Of a DNA stretch of 64,000 nt, positions 28,655 to 36,665 are shown one piece after another (the stretch's first letter is position 1; the number at the start of each line of letters is the position of its first letter). Where the stretch lies: NCBI RefSeq assembly GCF_021026335.1, contig NZ_JAJNCY010000006.1, positions 124,001 through 188,000 of the forward strand, given 5' to 3'. The notes under the pieces were generated by a model that was not told the origin of the DNA, ran no database searches, and was given only the letters and a program-made list of their open reading frames with translations. Source of the stretch: Rhizobium sp. C1 (GTDB lineage: Bacteria > Pseudomonadota > Alphaproteobacteria > Rhizobiales > Rhizobiaceae). Position numbers and translations under genes: made by a program.

Positions 28655-29388
28655 AAAAGCTTCTTTTCCTCACGACCCTTGTTGTCCTTCTGCCGGCCGG
28701 CAGTTTCGCGCAGCAATTGCCTGATTTCCTGACCCAGACACCGGTCAACGGATCTGTGGCCTCCTGGATCATCCGCACGCTGGGCCTGCTGACGGTCCTG
28801 TCCATCGCGCCGGGCATCCTTGTGATGGTCACCAGCTTTCCGCGCTTCGTCATTGCGTTCTCCATTCTGAGATCCGGCATGGGTCTGGCGACAACGCCCT
28901 CGAACCTGATCCTGACGAGCCTGGCGCTGTTCATGACCTTCTATGTCATGACCCCGGTCTTCGATAAGTCCTGGCAGGACGGCATCAAACCGATGATGGA
29001 TAACAAGATCACGGAGACGGAGGCGCTGCCGAAGATCTACGGACCGTTCCGCGACTTCATGCTGGCAAACACCCGCGACAAGGACCTGAAACTCTTTGTC
29101 GATATTGCCCGCGAAAAGGGGCAGGCGACAGAGACCGACGGAAAGGTCGATCTTCGGGTCATTGTGCCGGCCTTCATGATCTCGGAAATCCGCCGCGGCT
29201 TCGAAATCGGCTTTCTGATCGTGCTGCCATTCCTCGTGATCGACCTCATTGTCGCGACGATCACCATGGCCATGGGCATGATGATGCTGCCGCCGACATC
29301 GATCTCCTTGCCCTTCAAGATTCTCTTCTTCGTACTCATCGATGGCTGGAACCTGCTGGTCGGAAGTCTGACCCGGTCGTTTCTCTGA
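28651..29388 (+). CDS. fliP: Flagellar export gate protein FliP
   Basis: 245 residues with a cleavable N-terminal signal (LFLTTLVVLLPAGSFAQQ) and four TM segments. The FliP signatures FPRFVIAFSILRSGMG and FMISEIRRGFEIGFLIVLPF plus MGMMMLPPTSISLPFK are present. It forms the export gate core with FliQ and FliR. It is the last gene of the flgB-fliP series; no fliO is seen. Confidence 0.97.
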   Translation: MKKLLFLTTLVVLLPAGSFAQQLPDFLTQTPVNGSVASWIIRTLGLLTVLSIAPGILVMVTSFPRFVIAFSILRSGMGLATTPSNLILTSLALFMTFYVMTPVFDKSWQDGIKPMMDNKITETEALPKIYGPFRDFMLANTRDKDLKLFVDIAREKGQATETDGKVDLRVIVPAFMISEIRRGFEIGFLIVLPFLVIDLIVATITMAMGMMMLPPTSISLPFKILFFVLIDGWNLLVGSLTRSFL

Positions 29389-29572
29389 CTAGCCTGGCGG
29401 CTACGCGCCATTGCGAAACATCGAATGGAGCCGCTTGAGAGTTGTTAAGACTCTGTTTCATATGATTCGCGCTGAGCCGGCGTGGAACTCCGAAATTAAG
29501 TTTCTGGCAAGATTTGAGGCGGCATAGTCCCGCCTGTATGACGGGCCTGGTAGCGAAGACAAGCTGCAGGCG

Positions 29573-29598
29573 GCATGATGCCTTTCCGTCGTCGCCGG
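29573..29598 (+). promoter_or_regulatory. Promoter-like element of flagellin gene 1 (GCATGATGC-N12-GCCGG)
   Basis: GCATGATGC (29573-29581) and GCCGG (29594-29598) with 12 bases between, 57 bp before the start codon. The first 15 bases are identical to the che operon copy (GCATGATGCCTTTCC). Confidence 0.6.
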
Positions 29599-29617
29599 TA
29601 ACTGTTCAAATCCGGTA

Positions 29618-29648
29618 TGTCCCTGTTTTTGTTTTGCGTTAAGGGACA
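29618..29648 (+). promoter_or_regulatory. Leader hairpin covering the ribosome binding site of flagellin gene 1
   Basis: TGTCCC (29618-29623) is complementary to GGGACA (29643-29648), which contains the ribosome binding site GGGA, 8 bases before ATG 29655. The loop is 19 bases. The same pairing occurs in the other flagellin leaders. The following TCCC (29651-29654 region) could pair with the same GGGA in an alternative fold. Confidence 0.45.
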
Positions 29649-29654
29649 ATCCCA

Positions 29655-30620
29655 ATGACAAGTATCATGACGAACAGCGCAGCTATGTCTGCGCTCCAGA
29701 CCCTGCGTGGCATCTCCTCTCAGATGGATGACACGCAGAGCGCGATCTCCTCCGGTCTTCGCGTCAGCCAGGCCTCGGACAACGCCGCCTACTGGTCGAT
29801 CGCGACCACGATGCGTTCGGACAACAAGGCTCTCTCCACCGTCTCGGACGCTCTCGGCCTTGCCGCCGCCAAGACCGACACGGCCTATACCGGCCTCAAC
29901 GCCTCCATCTCCGTTGTTGACCAGATCAAGTCGAAGCTGGTTGCTGCCCGTGAACCGGGTGTCGACAAGACGAAGATCAACTCGGAAATCACCGAACTGA
30001 AGTCGCAGCTGACCTCGATTTCGAAGTCGGCGACCTTCTCGGGCGAAAACTGGCTCTACAACACCACGGGTACCGCCGGCACGAAGGAAATGGTCGGCTC
30101 GTTCACCCGTGACTCCACGGGCAACGTCGCCATCAACACGCTGAAGTTCAACGCCAACAACTCGGTCCTGATCGACACCGGCAATGCCGGCCAGGGCATT
30201 CTGACGAAGTCGACGACCGGCACGCAGTCGATCGCCAACTCGACAGGTACGACGACGGCGACCTACTACCTGATCAATGCCAACTCGACGACCTCTGCGA
30301 GCGGCACGGAAGTCAAGCTGACGACCGGCACCAGTGCCCAGAATATCGAAGGCATGGTCTCGGCCGTTGACACGATGCTGAAGAACATGACGGCCACGGC
30401 CTCGACGCTCGGCGCGGTCTCGAGCCGCGTCGACCTGCAGAACAACTTCGTCACCAACCTGCAGGACGTGATCTCCAAGGGTGTTGGCCGTCTCGTCGAC
30501 GCCGACATGAACGAGGAGTCGACCAAGCTGAAGGCGCTGCAGACGCAGCAGCAGCTCGGCATCCAGGCTCTGTCGATCGCCAACTCCGACAGCCAGAGCG
30601 TCCTGTCGCTCTTCCGCTAA
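29655..30620 (+). CDS. Flagellin 1 (principal-type, FlaA-like)
   Basis: 321 residues. The N-terminal D0/D1 core (MTSIMTNSAAMSALQTLRGI, AISSGLRVSQASDNAAYWSI) and C-terminal core (DLQDVISK-type VGRLVDADMNEESTKLKALQ then TQQQLGIQALSIANSDSQ) are typical of rhizobial flagellins; the central variable region is short. It forms the filament of a complex flagellum. Its 5' half and leader are nearly identical to gene 2, and its middle to gene 3. I do not assign flaA/B/C/D letters. Confidence 0.95.
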   Translation: MTSIMTNSAAMSALQTLRGISSQMDDTQSAISSGLRVSQASDNAAYWSIATTMRSDNKALSTVSDALGLAAAKTDTAYTGLNASISVVDQIKSKLVAAREPGVDKTKINSEITELKSQLTSISKSATFSGENWLYNTTGTAGTKEMVGSFTRDSTGNVAINTLKFNANNSVLIDTGNAGQGILTKSTTGTQSIANSTGTTTATYYLINANSTTSASGTEVKLTTGTSAQNIEGMVSAVDTMLKNMTATASTLGAVSSRVDLQNNFVTNLQDVISKGVGRLVDADMNEESTKLKALQTQQQLGIQALSIANSDSQSVLSLFR

Positions 30621-30654
30621 GAGCGGTCGCGACCGGTTCACGGACAGATTGGAG

Positions 30655-30685
30655 AGCCGCACTTTCGGGTGCGGCTTTCTTTTTT
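30655..30685 (+). terminator. Rho-independent terminator after flagellin gene 1
   Basis: 8-bp perfect stem AGCCGCAC (30655-30662) and GTGCGGCT (30669-30676), loop TTTCGG, followed by a T-rich run to 30685. Confidence 0.85.
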
Positions 30686-30753
30686 GTCTGTTTGTTCAAG
30701 ATTTTTACTTTGTATTAAGCTTAATGCTTGGCGATATATTAAGGTTGATGCAG

Positions 30754-30778
30754 TCATGATGCTTTTCAGCGGAGCCGT
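30754..30778 (+). promoter_or_regulatory. Upstream promoter-like element of flagellin gene 2 (first of two)
   Basis: TCATGATGC (30754-30762), 11 bases, GCCGT (30774-30778). It is one base off at each end from the consensus and lies 35 bp upstream of a second copy. Confidence 0.4.
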
Positions 30779-30788
30779 TACAACGGCA

Positions 30789-30813
30789 GCATGAAGCCTT
30801 CCGCTTAGGCCGG
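30789..30813 (+). promoter_or_regulatory. Proximal promoter-like element of flagellin gene 2
   Basis: GCATGAAGC (30789-30797), 11 bases, GCCGG (30809-30813), 47 bp before ATG 30860. Its distance to the leader hairpin equals that in genes 1 and 4 within a few bases, so this copy is the likelier transcription driver. Confidence 0.5.
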
Positions 30814-30824
30814 CAACTCCGGCA

Positions 30825-30853
30825 TGTCCCGTTTTCGTATTGTGTTAGGGACA
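30825..30853 (+). promoter_or_regulatory. Leader hairpin covering the ribosome binding site of flagellin gene 2
   Basis: TGTCCC (30825-30830) pairs with GGGACA (30848-30853), again including the ribosome binding site; loop of 17 bases. The loop sequence differs from gene 1 while the arms are conserved. Confidence 0.45.
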
Positions 30854-30859
30854 ATCCCA

Positions 30860-31825
30860 ATGACAAGTATCATGACGAACAGCGCAGCTATGTCTGCGCT
30901 CCAGACCCTGCGTGGCATCTCCTCTCAGATGGATGACACGCAGAGCGCGATCTCCTCCGGTCTTCGCGTCAGCCAGGCCTCGGACAACGCCGCCTACTGG
31001 TCGATCGCGACCACCATGCGTTCGGACAACAAGGCTCTCTCCACCGTTTCGGATGCTCTCGGCCTTGCCGCCGCCAAGACCGACACGGCGTACACCGGCT
31101 TGAGCGCTTCCATTTCCGTTGTGGACCAGATCAAGTCGAAGCTGGTTGCTGCCCGTGAACCGGGTGTCGACAAGACAAAGATCAACTCGGAAATCACCGA
31201 ACTGAAGTCGCAGCTGACCTCGATTTCGAAGTCCGCCTCCTTCTCGGGCGAAAACTGGCTCTACAACACCACGGGTACTGCCGGCACGAAGGAAATGGTC
31301 GGCTCGTTCACCCGTGACTCCACGGGCGTCGTTTCGATCAACACGCTGAAATTCAACGCCAACAACTCGGTCCTGATCGACACCGGCAATGCCGGCCAGG
31401 GTCTGCTGACGAAGTCGACGACCGGCACGCAGTCGATCGCCAACTCGACGGGCACGACGACGGCGACCTACTACCTGATCAATGCCAACTCGACGACCTC
31501 TGCGAGCGGCACGGAAGTCAAGCTGACGACCGGCACCAGTGCCCAGAATATCGAAGGCATGGTCTCGGCTGTTGACACGATGCTGAAGAACATGACGGCC
31601 ACGGCCTCGACGCTCGGTGCGACCTCCAGTCGCATTCAGCTGCAGAACAACTTCGTCACCAACCTGCAGGACGTGATCTCCAAGGGTGTTGGCCGTCTCG
31701 TCGACGCCGACATGAACCAGGAATCGACCAAGCTGAAGGCGCTGCAGACGCAGCAGCAGCTCGGCATTCAGGCTCTGTCGATCGCCAACTCCGACAGTCA
31801 GAGCGTCCTGTCGCTCTTCCGCTAA
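30860..31825 (+). CDS. Flagellin 2
   Basis: 321 residues, differing from flagellin 1 at only a few positions (for example VVSI for NVAI in the centre and TSSRIQ for VSSRVD near the C-terminal core). The start MTSIMTN matches the other flagellins; the in-frame upstream ATG at 30824 lies within the leader hairpin region and is rejected. It has its own tandem promoter-like elements and terminator. Confidence 0.95.
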   Translation: MTSIMTNSAAMSALQTLRGISSQMDDTQSAISSGLRVSQASDNAAYWSIATTMRSDNKALSTVSDALGLAAAKTDTAYTGLSASISVVDQIKSKLVAAREPGVDKTKINSEITELKSQLTSISKSASFSGENWLYNTTGTAGTKEMVGSFTRDSTGVVSINTLKFNANNSVLIDTGNAGQGLLTKSTTGTQSIANSTGTTTATYYLINANSTTSASGTEVKLTTGTSAQNIEGMVSAVDTMLKNMTATASTLGATSSRIQLQNNFVTNLQDVISKGVGRLVDADMNQESTKLKALQTQQQLGIQALSIANSDSQSVLSLFR

Positions 31826-31888
31826 GGCGCGGCGAAAAAGGGGCTTGCGGCGTTCCGCCGCCGGCCCTGGCACGACAAATATCAGAGA

Positions 31889-31917
31889 GGGCTGTCCGAA
31901 GGGACGGCCCTTTTTTG
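31889..31917 (+). terminator. Rho-independent terminator after flagellin gene 2
   Basis: 9-bp stem GGGCTGTCC (31889-31897) and GGACGGCCC (31902-31910) with one G-T pair, loop of 4, then TTTTTTG. Confidence 0.85.
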
Positions 31918-32019
31918 TTGTCGAGAATATGAATGGCTAAATTTGTTAGGTCCATCCGGACACCCATTTAGCCTTAATTAACTAAGTTGGTGTTTCCTTG
32001 GGACATCGAAACGACGCGT

Positions 32020-32038
32020 TAACCATAACAAATGGTTA
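32020..32038 (+). promoter_or_regulatory. Inverted repeat upstream of flagellin gene 3
   Basis: TAACCAT (32020-32026), AACAA, ATGGTTA (32032-32038): a perfect 7-bp inverted repeat immediately before the promoter-like element. Its left arm overlaps the CtrA half-site word TTAACCAT. It looks like a dimer binding site. Confidence 0.45.
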
Positions 32039-32042
32039 TCGA

Positions 32043-32068
32043 GCATGATGCTGCAGCGACGTTGCCGT
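32043..32068 (+). promoter_or_regulatory. Promoter-like element of flagellin gene 3 (GCATGATGC-N12-GCCGT)
   Basis: GCATGATGC (32043-32051), 12 bases, GCCGT (32064-32068), 60 bp before ATG 32128. Confidence 0.5.
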
Positions 32069-32086
32069 ACGAGATCCGGCATGATC

Positions 32087-32119
32087 CCCCTTAAAAATTT
32101 AGTCTGTCAAACTCAGGGG
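32087..32119 (+). promoter_or_regulatory. Leader hairpin covering the ribosome binding site of flagellin gene 3
   Basis: CCCCT (32087-32091) can pair with AGGGG (32115-32119), the ribosome binding site 8 bases before the ATG. The sequence differs from the TGTCCC/GGGACA pair of genes 1 and 2 but preserves complementarity. Confidence 0.35.
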
Positions 32120-32127
32120 CAGTACAC

Positions 32128-33093
32128 ATGACCAGCATTATGACGAACACTTCCGCAATGGCTGCATTGCAGACCTTGCGCACGATCGACTCCAACATGT
32201 CCGACACGCAGAATGCGATTTCGTCGGGCTACCGCGTTCAGAACGCTTCCGACAACGCCGCTTACTGGTCGATCGCGACCACGATGCGCTCGGACAGCAA
32301 GGCTCTCTCCACGGTTGGCGATGCACTCGGCCTTGCCGCCGCCAAGACCGACACGGCCTATACCGGTCTGAACTCGGCCATCTCGGTAATCGACCAGATC
32401 AAGTCCAAGCTCGTCGCCGCCCGCGAACCGGGTATCGACAAGACGAAGATCAACTCGGAAATCACCGAACTGAAGTCGCAGCTGACCTCGATTTCGAAGT
32501 CGGCGACCTTCTCGGGCGAAAACTGGCTCTATAACACCACGGGTACTGCCGGCACGAAGGAAATGGTCGGCTCGTTCACCCGTGACTCCACGGGCAACGT
32601 CGCCATCAACACGCTGAAGTTCAACGCCAACAACTCGGTCCTGATCGACACCGGCAATGCCGGCCAGGGCATTCTGACGAAGTCGACGACCGGCACACAG
32701 TCGATCGCCAACTCGACGGGCACGACGACGGCGACCTACTATCTGATCAATGCCAACTCGACGACCTCTGCGAGCGGCACGGAAGTCAAGCTGACGACCG
32801 GCACCAACGCTCAGAACATCGAAGGCATGGTCTCGGCTGTTGACACGATGCTGAAGAACATGACGGCCGTTGCCTCGACGCTCGGTGCGACCTCCAGCCG
32901 CATTCAGCTTCAGAACAACTTCGTCACCGATCTGCAGGACGTAATCGGCAAGGGCGTTGGCCGTCTCGTCGACGCCGACATGAACCAGGAATCGACCAAG
33001 CTGAAGGCGCTGCAGACGCAGCAGCAGCTCGGCATCCAGGCTCTGTCGATCGCCAACTCTGCCGGTCAGAACGTCATGTCGCTCTTCAGGTAA
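32128..33093 (+). CDS. Flagellin 3
   Basis: 321 residues. The N-terminal 60 residues (NTSAMAALQTLRTIDSNMSD, SSGYRVQNASDNAAYWSI) resemble flagellin 4, whereas the centre (about 32440-32805) is almost base-for-base flagellin 1, and the C-terminal core has TSSRIQ as in flagellin 2. This mosaic suggests gene conversion among the tandem copies. Confidence 0.95.
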   Translation: MTSIMTNTSAMAALQTLRTIDSNMSDTQNAISSGYRVQNASDNAAYWSIATTMRSDSKALSTVGDALGLAAAKTDTAYTGLNSAISVIDQIKSKLVAAREPGIDKTKINSEITELKSQLTSISKSATFSGENWLYNTTGTAGTKEMVGSFTRDSTGNVAINTLKFNANNSVLIDTGNAGQGILTKSTTGTQSIANSTGTTTATYYLINANSTTSASGTEVKLTTGTNAQNIEGMVSAVDTMLKNMTAVASTLGATSSRIQLQNNFVTDLQDVIGKGVGRLVDADMNQESTKLKALQTQQQLGIQALSIANSAGQNVMSLFR

Positions 33094-33162
33094 GAGTAAG
33101 CGAATCACTGTCCCCCCAGAGCGGGTAGACAGACAGTCGCTTTGGGCCAAAGGGTCATTGAG

Positions 33163-33200
33163 AAGCCGCACCACGGATCGTGGTGCGGCTTTCGTCGTTT
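33163..33200 (+). terminator. Rho-independent terminator after flagellin gene 3
   Basis: Perfect 13-bp stem (arms 33163-33175 and 33179-33191), loop GAT, followed by a T-rich tail with some G/C. Confidence 0.85.
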
Positions 33201-33327
33201 TGCATATCTCGCTCAACTCTCTGAAAATTATTAATAAATTCCTTCTACTCGTTCTGTCCGGTAATCCTTTGTTCAGTGAAATTAACAGCTTGCTAAACCC
33301 GTTAGGGATTTGTTAACTATATGACAG

Positions 33328-33343
33328 TTAAAGCTTCGTTAAG
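33328..33343 (+). promoter_or_regulatory. CtrA-like site upstream of flagellin gene 4
   Basis: TTAA (33328-33331), 7 bases, TTAAG (33339-33343). This matches the CtrA consensus TTAA-N7-TTAAC except for the last base. It sits 50 bp before the promoter-like element. Confidence 0.45.
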
Positions 33344-33377
33344 AACGCGGACGGGCCCCAGGGCAAAATGGGCCAGA

Positions 33378-33403
33378 GCATGATGCTATTTCCGCGTTTC
33401 CGG
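33378..33403 (+). promoter_or_regulatory. Promoter-like element of flagellin gene 4 (GCATGATGC-N12-TCCGG)
   Basis: GCATGATGC (33378-33386), 12 bases, TCCGG (33399-33403), 50 bp before ATG 33453. Confidence 0.5.
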
Positions 33404-33420
33404 TATTTATGACTCCGGAA

Positions 33421-33445
33421 TGTCCCGCACATATCTCTTGGGGCA
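33421..33445 (+). promoter_or_regulatory. Leader hairpin covering the ribosome binding site of flagellin gene 4
   Basis: TGTCCC (33421-33426) pairs with GGGGCA (33440-33445) using one G-T pair; the right arm is the ribosome binding site. Compared with genes 1 and 2 the right arm changed A to G, yet pairing is kept. Confidence 0.45.
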
Positions 33446-33452
33446 ATGACCG

Positions 33453-34421
33453 ATGACAAGCATTATGACAAATGCTGCCGCCATGGCGGCACTACAAACC
33501 CTGCGCACTATCGACACCAACCTGGAAACGACGCAGAACAAGATTTCGTCTGGCTATCGTGTTCAGAATGCGGCTGACAACGCCGCCTACTGGTCCATCG
33601 CGACCACGATGCGCTCCGACAACATGGCGCTCTCCACGGTAAGCGACGCACTCGGTCTCGGCGCCGCCAAGACGGATACCGCATACACGGCCCTCGACTC
33701 CTCCATTTCGGTGATCGAGGATATCAAGGCCAAGCTAGTGGCCGCTCGCGAACCGGGCGTCGACAAGACCAAGATCAACTCGGAACTGTCCCAGTTGAAA
33801 CAGCAGCTGTCTTCGATTTCGAAGTCTGCAGCCTTCTCCGGCGAAAACTGGCTCTTCAACTCCGCATCGACGGCTGCAGGCACCAAGGAAATGGTGGCCT
33901 CGTTCAACCGCTCGACCACGGGGGCGGTCTCGGTCGCGACCCTGACCTTCAACGCCAACCAGTCCGTGATGATCGACACCAATGACGCTTCGCGCGGTGC
34001 ATTGACCAAGAACGTGACCGTCACGCAGCCGATTGCCAACTCGTCGGGCACGACGACGGCAACCTATTACCTCATCAATGCCAACTCGACGACATCGGCC
34101 AGTGGCACGGAAGTCAAGCTGACGACGGGTACGCCGCCGGCAAACGTCGATGGCATGATCTCGGCGGTCGACCTGATGCTGACCGGTCTGACCAAGGTTG
34201 CCTCCGACCTCGGTGCGATCAACAAGCGTATCAGCATGCAGGATAATTTCGTGTCCACGCTGATGAACGTGATCGACAAGGGTGTCGGCCGCCTCGTGGA
34301 CGCCGACATGAACCAGGAATCGACGAAGCTCAAGGCGCTGCAGACACAGCAGCAGCTCGGCATTCAGTCGCTTTCGATTGCGAACACCAATTCGCAGAAC
34401 ATCCTCTCGCTCTTCAAGTAA
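33453..34421 (+). CDS. Flagellin 4 (most divergent copy)
   Basis: 322 residues. Same D0/D1 cores (SYRVQNA-type GYRVQNAADNAAYWSIATTM; LVDADMNQESTKLKALQTQQ) but a distinct centre (SASTAAGTKEMVASFNRSTT, TKNVTVTQPIANSSGTTTAT) and C-terminal core (INKRISMQDNFVSTLMNVID). It is probably a minor filament component, as the divergent copy is in related species; this is inference. Confidence 0.95.
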   Translation: MTSIMTNAAAMAALQTLRTIDTNLETTQNKISSGYRVQNAADNAAYWSIATTMRSDNMALSTVSDALGLGAAKTDTAYTALDSSISVIEDIKAKLVAAREPGVDKTKINSELSQLKQQLSSISKSAAFSGENWLFNSASTAAGTKEMVASFNRSTTGAVSVATLTFNANQSVMIDTNDASRGALTKNVTVTQPIANSSGTTTATYYLINANSTTSASGTEVKLTTGTPPANVDGMISAVDLMLTGLTKVASDLGAINKRISMQDNFVSTLMNVIDKGVGRLVDADMNQESTKLKALQTQQQLGIQSLSIANTNSQNILSLFK

Positions 34422-34431
34422 GAGCGGTGAG

Positions 34432-34451
34432 ACCGGCGGTTTGCCGCCGGT
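34432..34451 (+). terminator. Hairpin after flagellin gene 4 without U-run
   Basis: ACCGGCGG (34432-34439), loop TTTG, CCGCCGGT (34444-34451), followed by CCGGG. The stem is perfect but there is no T-run, so it may stabilise the 3' end rather than terminate on its own. Confidence 0.45.
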
Positions 34452-34570
34452 CCGGGCAACTGATGCGCCGGCGTATCTGGCCGAAAAGGATTTTCGGCTT
34501 GTCGGGTAAGCAGCCCCCTTTGCAACATGTCTGGAATTTCTGCCGTGCCGCCGGTCATCGGTATATGGTA

Positions 34571-34615
34571 GAAGGTTGGGCCGCGTTCATTGCCCTGACG
34601 CGGCCCAACATCTTC
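34571..34615 (+). terminator. Strong hairpin between flagellin gene 4 and the fliH-motB operon
   Basis: Perfect 12-bp stem GTTGGGCCGCGT (34575-34586) and ACGCGGCCCAAC (34598-34609), loop of 11, extended by GAAG/CTTC, and followed by ATTTTCG. It probably terminates flagellin read-through before the motB operon. Confidence 0.65.
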
Positions 34616-34709
34616 ATTTTCGCACAAGATTGATGCTCTAGCATTGGTAGCACTACCAGTTTGGCCCCACGAGGCCGACTGTTTTGTTTTCAGGGAAGTA
34701 GCGGATCGA

Positions 34710-35339
34710 ATGAGCGCAGGCCTCGCCAGATATCTCAAGGATTTCAGCGCTCCGCCACCCTCCGCACCGGAGGTCTTCGAGCTGCCTTCCCCTGCCGAAA
34801 TCTCCTTCGATTTCACGCCCGAGCCACAGGTCGACCTGGATGAGCTGCGCCGCGAAGCGCATGCGGAGGGGCGTGCCGAGATGCAGGCGGAGATGGAGGA
34901 AACCCATCGTCGCGAGATCGAGGCCCTCATCGCTCAACACCGGCAAAACGAAGCCGAGATGGCTGCCGCGCTCGAACAGAGCGTGGCCGATCAATTGTCT
35001 GTCGCATTGCCACGCATGGCGGCGCAGGTTCAGGAATTCCTCTCGGGCCATGTGTTGAATGCGCTTCGCCCGATCCTGGACGAGGCGATCGCCGAGCGCG
35101 CGGTCGAGAGTCTGGCCCAGACTGTTCGCACGGTTTTTGCGGGCGAGGGTGGGATCGAGCTGGTGATCAAGGGGCCGGAAGCCCTGGCCGAAAGGCTGCG
35201 AGAGCGCCTTGCCGGGGAGGACCTGGATTTCAGACATGTCGAGGCGCCCGGAATCGATCTTTCCGTAGAACAGGGTGACACGGTTCTCATGACGCGCCTT
35301 TCGGCATGGCGCGAGAGTGTTGAAGAGCTTGTAAAATGA
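34710..35339 (+). CDS. FliH-like export ATPase regulator
   Basis: 209 residues. An acidic/Pro N terminus precedes a long Glu/Ala/Arg coiled coil ([20 protein letters not shown]) with FliH-type helices and a C-terminal domain ([20 protein letters not shown]) resembling FliH/V-ATPase E-subunit stators. The position just before motB and the absence of another fliH support a FliI partner role. ATG 34710 is used; the open frame to 34644 is not supported. It overlaps motB by 4 bp. Confidence 0.7.
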   Translation: MSAGLARYLKDFSAPPPSAPEVFELPSPAEISFDFTPEPQVDLDELRREAHAEGRAEMQAEMEETHRREIEALIAQHRQNEAEMAAALEQSVADQLSVALPRMAAQVQEFLSGHVLNALRPILDEAIAERAVESLAQTVRTVFAGEGGIELVIKGPEALAERLRERLAGEDLDFRHVEAPGIDLSVEQGDTVLMTRLSAWRESVEELVK

Positions 35340-36664
35340 GCGAGAACGAAAGCCACCACCACGGCAAGAACGAGATCATCATCATCAAGCGCCACGGCCA
35401 TGGCGATCATGGTCACCACGGCGGCGCCTGGAAGATCGCCTATGCCGACTTCATGACGGCCATGATGGCGTTCTTTCTCGTCATGTGGCTCGTCAACGCT
35501 GCCAACGACGCAACGAAGGCGGCCGTCGCCAGCTATTTCAATCCGATCAAGCTGACGGATTCCAGCCCGGCGGACAAGGGCATAGCCAAGCCCGGCAAGC
35601 AGGCCCAGGGCGAGGCGACCCAGGAAAAATCCAAGGAAGACGGCGAGGAAAAGTCGCAAGGCAGCGCTGCAGACAGCGGCCAGGAAAAGAGCGCCACCGC
35701 AGGCGAAAAGACTACCTATTCCGAGGCCGACTATTTCGAAAATCCCTATGCCGTTCTTTCGGAAATCGTTCTGGAAGTCGGCCAGCAGGCGAATGTCAGC
35801 GTCAAGGGTGAGGGTGGCGCGGCCGCGGCCGGTCCCGCCACGGGCGCTGACGGCGGTGACGCCTACAAGGATCCTTTCGATCCGGATTTCTGGACCAAGC
35901 AGGTTCAGGTGAATTCGAAGATGGGCAAGGGACAGGATGCTGGCAAGGCCGGCAAGGAGCAGGCTGCCGCGGCCGTTGCCGCGCAGGACAGGGGCAACGA
36001 AAACGGCAAGGGCGGCATTCCGGGCGATCAACAGACGGCGGAAAAGGGCAAGGGCGGATCGGCGGCGGACAATAACGCCACCGAGCAGGGCGGGGCCACG
36101 GCGGAGCCGAAGCCGGGACAGGCGCAGGACAAGGCCTCCGAAGTCGCGTCAGCGCAAAACGAGATGAGCAAGGCCGAGTCCCAGGCGGCAGCCAAGGCAG
36201 CGGCGGACCTGAAAAAGGAAATCATGAACACGCTGCCCGCCTCCGTGGGCAAGCTTGCCGATGCGATCCGTGTCGAGCCTTCCGAGGGCGGCCTGTTGAT
36301 CTCGGTAAGCGATCAGGTCAGCACGCCGATGTTCACTGTCGGCTCGGCGGTTCCCAGCCGCGAACTTGTGCTGGCCATGCAGGATATTGGCAAGGTTCTG
36401 GCCAAGAGCAAGGGCAGCGTCGTCATTCGCGGACACACGGATGGTCGGCCATACAAGGACGGAACCGGCGACAACTGGGGCCTCTCGCTCAATCGTGCGC
36501 GCAGCGCCTATTACATGCTGGTCAGCGGCGGCCTCTCGGAGAAGCGCATCAACCACGTTTCAGGTTATGCCGATCGGTTCCTGAAAGTTCCGAGCGACCC
36601 CTACAGCCCCGCGAACCGGCGGATCGAGATCCTGCTCGAGGGCAAGACCGTAGCAGGAGGCTGA
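35336..36664 (+). CDS. motB: Flagellar stator protein MotB
   Basis: 442 residues. A His-rich cytoplasmic tail ([15 protein letters not shown]) precedes the single TM helix with proton-binding Asp38 ([20 protein letters not shown]). A long Ala/Lys/Glu linker of about 200 residues follows, then the OmpA peptidoglycan-binding domain ([31 protein letters not shown]). It anchors the stator to the cell wall. The linker is much longer than in enteric MotB. Confidence 0.96.
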   Translation: MSENESHHHGKNEIIIIKRHGHGDHGHHGGAWKIAYADFMTAMMAFFLVMWLVNAANDATKAAVASYFNPIKLTDSSPADKGIAKPGKQAQGEATQEKSKEDGEEKSQGSAADSGQEKSATAGEKTTYSEADYFENPYAVLSEIVLEVGQQANVSVKGEGGAAAAGPATGADGGDAYKDPFDPDFWTKQVQVNSKMGKGQDAGKAGKEQAAAAVAAQDRGNENGKGGIPGDQQTAEKGKGGSAADNNATEQGGATAEPKPGQAQDKASEVASAQNEMSKAESQAAAKAAADLKKEIMNTLPASVGKLADAIRVEPSEGGLLISVSDQVSTPMFTVGSAVPSRELVLAMQDIGKVLAKSKGSVVIRGHTDGRPYKDGTGDNWGLSLNRARSAYYMLVSGGLSEKRINHVSGYADRFLKVPSDPYSPANRRIEILLEGKTVAGG

Positions 36665-36665
36665 T

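Larger units (their letters stand above)
31826..32127 (+). other. Intergenic region between flagellin genes 2 and 3
   Basis: 302 bases without a gene. It holds the gene 2 terminator (31889), an AT-rich block with TTAATTAAC (31974-31982), a TTAACCAT word (32019-32026) inside an inverted repeat, the promoter-like element (32043) and the leader hairpin (32087) of gene 3. Confidence 0.7.
33094..33452 (+). other. Intergenic region between flagellin genes 3 and 4
   Basis: 359 bases without a gene. It holds the gene 3 terminator (33163), an AT-rich block with several TTAA words including TTAA-N7-TTAA at 33328, an inverted repeat TTAACT/AGTTAA (33313-33331), and the promoter-like element (33378) and leader hairpin (33421) of gene 4. 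Confidence 0.7.
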
